Source: an uncultured Bacteroidota bacterium
GTDB taxonomy: Bacteria; Bacteroidota; Bacteroidia; B-17B0; Aurantibacillaceae
Length of the DNA stretch: 64,000 nt
Assembly: GCA_937873155.1 (NCBI GenBank)
Contig: CALMVZ010000004.1
Location: forward strand, 62,001 to 126,000
Direction of reading: 5' to 3'
Under the pieces are notes generated by a model. The model saw only the letters and a program-made list of their open reading frames with translations. It searched no databases and was not told the origin of the DNA. Shown piece by piece: positions 61,353-64,000 of the stretch. Positions within the stretch are counted from its first letter, which is position 1, and the number at the start of each line of letters is the position of its first letter. A program made the position numbers and the translations under genes.

Positions 61353-64000
61353 TTAGATCTTAAAACCAAGCATGCAAATGTCGTCGGTTTGAGTTTGGGA
61401 ACCTTTCCACTTTAAATGCTCCTGCACTAAAATATCCTTTTGTTCATTTATGTTTTTATCGCAGATCTGCAAAAGCATTTGTTTTAAGCGCGCTTTGCCA
61501 TAACGTTTCTCAGTTTTATTTTCCAGTTGATCTGTGAAGCCATCTGTGGTGAAGTAAACTAAATCGTCGCTTTCTAATTGGATCATGTAAGTTGTAAAAT
61601 TATTTTCTTTATCGGTTGTGTTCGCACCGCCGATAGCTTTTCTGTTGCCTTTGTATTCGATCAATTCATTATGGCGTACTAAAAAGAAATGATGGATAGC
61701 CGATGAGAACAAAAGCATTTTTGTCGCCGGGTTGTAAATACCAAACGAAATATCCAACCCATCCAGGATCTCATCATCTGAATATTTATTCAAAGTGCCT
61801 TGTAATGAATTGCTCAAATATTCCAGTATAAGCGCCGGATCGGTATAACCTTTTCCCTCAACGGCTTGTTTAATATAATCAGACGCTAAAATGGTAAGTA
61901 ATGAACCTGAAACACCATGCCCGGTACAATCACCAACTGCTAAGAAAATATTTTCGCCTCTTTTTTCGAACCAGTAAAAATCTCCGCCTAATGAATCACG
62001 CTGATTGAATATTAAGAACGATTCCGGCAAGAGCTCTTTTAATAAGTCTTCACTTGGCATTAACGCACTTTGAATGCGGCGGGCGTAAGTAATATTGTCA
62101 TTAATGTCTTTATTCTTACGCGAAATAATTTCTTTGAACTGCAATTGCTCAATAACTGTAGCGGCCGATTCATTTATATCTTTTATCAACGCTTTATGCT
62201 GCTCGGTAAAATTATTAGCAACTTGCGAAAGCAGATTGACTGATGCGAATAATTTATCGTTGATGGTAATTGGCAAACTGATAACAGAACGTGCGCCTCG
62301 TGATTGCCACAGTTTATCTTCTTCGCTTAAATTCTCATCAGTTGTGAAATCCGGTTTTTCGTAGATCTGTCCTTTTAAATGCAACGGAACCGTTGGCACA
62401 TTTTTAGTGGAAATAAATCTGCTTGTTACCGTTCCTGTTTCCGTATCCTTAAAAAATAAGTTGCCATCGTTCCTTTCCAGGTCATGAACTAAAATACTTA
62501 CCCGCATTACATTCTCGATCTTCTCCGATAAAAGCTCAATGATGCCCTGATAGACATCATTTAAATTATTGTACGAGATCAGTTTTGTCTTTGATTCGTT
62601 AAGGATCTCCAATTGCTCAGAATAATTTTCGATGATCTGGTTCTGCTCATACTGCATGAAATAACTGGCGAAACTTGTCGCGATATCTTTCACCATGATC
62701 ATTGTATCAGCGGTGTAAAGATTAGCTTCTAGTGAATAAAAGCAAAAGAATCCGTAGGTCTTCGATGCATTGGCGATCGGGTAAATAACGGCCGACTTAT
62801 ACATATCAACAGGCTGATGGAGCTGAGCGAACAGATCCTTTCTTTTTTTATCGGTTTCGAATTCAAGAATATCACCTTTAAAGTTGCGGAACTCATTAAA
62901 CAGGTCATCATCTGTTGGATTTGAAGTTGAAACTATTTTTTTGTCTTTGTAATTTAAACCATGTGTGTGCAATACCGGGTAAAATTTATCAAATATGTTA
63001 ATGCTGAAGTAATGACTTTTATCTGAATTGTCGCCAAGTAACCTTAAGATCCTGGCATACATGTTTGTGGTTTCGTTCGATGAGAGGATGATCTCTTTCA
63101 CCTGGTTAATTACACTAAGATCGGCATTGTGCTGTTTTAATTTCTCTTCGGCGCGTACACGTTCAGTGATGTTCCTGCAGATCACCTGCGCACCGGAATA
63201 TACATTATTATTATCTTCATATTTGAACAGTACCGATTGCCCGACCCAAAGAGAACGGCCATCTTTTGTTGTGAAAGGGAATTCGATATAAGTTTCCCGT
63301 GTTTTATGTTTTATCTGTTCTTTGTAAAATGCTTCTATGGTGTGTTTATAATCTTCGCGCACCAGTAATTTGTAGCTTTTTCCAAGTAATTCCTGTTTGC
63401 TGTAACCTGTGTATTCTGCAGTTACATCGTTCGTATAAGTGAAATCCCCTTTTTTATCTGTGGTATAAATAATATCGTTCGCATTCTCAACTAATTTTCT
63501 GAATTGCTGTTCGTATTCTCTTCTTTCTGTTATATCATTCCCGATCCCGACAAAGATCCCGTTCTCTAATTTGGTATTGTTCCATTGTATCCAGCGGTGT
63601 GTTTTACTTTTCGTTTCAAGCAGAACAGTTGCAGTACTTGAGATCTCCCCTTTTGTGATCTTATCGAATGGGCTCTCATCATTATGGATCACTTTACGCA
63701 CTTTCCACCAGCCTTGCCCGAGAACTTCTTCTTCAGTGAACCCTAAAACTTTTGTAAATGTTTTGTTGATGTAAATTACATCGCCATTCTTATTAGCTGC
63801 CATAACTAATGAGCCGCCGTCATTTATTACTGTATTCGCAAATATCAACCGGTCTGACAAACGTAGTTTAACATGCGTTGCAATTATAGAAACGAATAAT
63901 ATGGAAACTGTAGCTATAACGTATAAACTCGGACTGAATTCTGTATTACCAAGCTCAACAGTTATCAACATGGATAGACCGGTAATAATGACACCAAGGA
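61353..64000 (-). CDS. PAS/GAF sensor with SpoIIE-type PP2C phosphatase output (5' truncated)
   Basis: The frame is open from the right edge (LGVIITGLS upstream of the first Met in the window), so the true start lies beyond 64000. The visible 882 residues begin with one complete membrane helix and part of another. Two PAS domains follow (SLVMAANKNGDVIYINKTF to VGIGNDITERREYE; DIIYTTDKKGDFTYTND to ICRNITERVRAEE), then two GAF-like domains (about 290-450 and 465-620). The PPM phosphatase domain has GGDFYWFEKRG and VGDCTGHGVSGSLL, the metal-binding aspartate motifs of SpoIIE/RsbU. It probably dephosphorylates an anti-sigma antagonist or a similar partner in response to a signal; no partner is adjacent. 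Confidence 0.9.
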   Translation of the reverse strand, partial: LGVIITGLSMLITVELGNTEFSPSLYVIATVSILFVSIIATHVKLRLSDRLIFANTVINDGGSLVMAANKNGDVIYINKTFTKVLGFTEEEVLGQGWWKVRKVIHNDESPFDKITKGEISSTATVLLETKSKTHRWIQWNNTKLENGIFVGIGNDITERREYEQQFRKLVENANDIIYTTDKKGDFTYTNDVTAEYTGYSKQELLGKSYKLLVREDYKHTIEAFYKEQIKHKTRETYIEFPFTTKDGRSLWVGQSVLFKYEDNNNVYSGAQVICRNITERVRAEEKLKQHNADLSVINQVKEIILSSNETTNMYARILRLLGDNSDKSHYFSINIFDKFYPVLHTHGLNYKDKKIVSTSNPTDDDLFNEFRNFKGDILEFETDKKRKDLFAQLHQPVDMYKSAVIYPIANASKTYGFFCFYSLEANLYTADTMIMVKDIATSFASYFMQYEQNQIIENYSEQLEILNESKTKLISYNNLNDVYQGIIELLSEKIENVMRVSILVHDLERNDGNLFFKDTETGTVTSRFISTKNVPTVPLHLKGQIYEKPDFTTDENLSEEDKLWQSRGARSVISLPITINDKLFASVNLLSQVANNFTEQHKALIKDINESAATVIEQLQFKEIISRKNKDINDNITYARRIQSALMPSEDLLKELLPESFLIFNQRDSLGGDFYWFEKRGENIFLAVGDCTGHGVSGSLLTILASDYIKQAVEGKGYTDPALILEYLSNSLQGTLNKYSDDEILDGLDISFGIYNPATKMLLFSSAIHHFFLVRHNELIEYKGNRKAIGGANTTDKENNFTTYMIQLESDDLVYFTTDGFTDQLENKTEKRYGKARLKQMLLQICDKNINEQKDILVQEHLKWKGSQTQTDDICMLGFKI

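Overview
The window is a piece of a Bacteroidota chromosome. The evidence is several type IX secretion (T9SS) C-terminal signals of both type A and type B (gliding-motility/CHU_C), TAnnTTTG-type -7 promoter boxes, near absence of Shine-Dalgarno sequences, ribosomal genes in the order rplM-rpsI-rpsB-tsf-pyrH, and an atpD-atpC pair separate from the other ATP synthase genes. The DNA is AT-rich. I saw no tRNA, rRNA, CRISPR array, insertion sequence or integrase. No gene-free stretch exceeds about 280 bases.

1-16884 (+ strand): a tightly packed surface-glycan operon entering from beyond the left edge. It encodes a PseB-type UDP-GlcNAc 4,6-dehydratase, two DegT/WecE-family aminotransferases, a pseudaminate-associated methyltransferase, a PseG hydrolase, two NeuB-family nonulosonate synthases (one fused to a CMP-sugar cytidylyltransferase), a sugar N-formyltransferase, a WecD-like acetyltransferase, a PIG-L deacetylase and a WbqC protein. 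With them come a polyisoprenyl-glycosyltransferase-like protein, two proteins I do not recognise and a dipeptide epimerase. Together they should make a CMP-activated pseudaminic-acid-like nonulosonate, probably N-formylated or otherwise modified, and a 4-amino-4,6-dideoxy sugar.

16889-24230 (- strand): a small T9SS cargo protein, the ribosomal/translation operon (rplM, rpsI, rpsB, tsf, pyrH) with internal terminators, and a large periplasmic M16 peptidase.

24393-53052 (- strand): about 28.6 kb of six giant secreted repeat proteins (1081 to about 2380 residues) plus two small companions. All six giants carry a signal peptide, a Cys-rich head, Ig-like/PKD stalk repeats and a C-terminal CHU_C T9SS type B signal. 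There are two unrelated head types. Both type 2 genes follow, by 1 and 11 bases, a small secreted protein that looks like a thioredoxin fold without cysteines. Five of the transcription units share a two-box upstream motif at a nearly fixed distance from the start codon. One pair of genes shares an 881-bp identical tract, and the largest gene contains a 693-bp super-repeat. This locus is the best candidate here for an undescribed system.

53225-64000: atpC-atpD (-), divergent ribF plus a leucine-rich-repeat protein (+), a T9SS subtilisin-like protease (+), a class II Fic protein (-) whose upstream region is an array of 10-bp repeats ending 2 bases from its start codon, and a PAS/GAF/SpoIIE-phosphatase sensor (-) that runs off the right edge.
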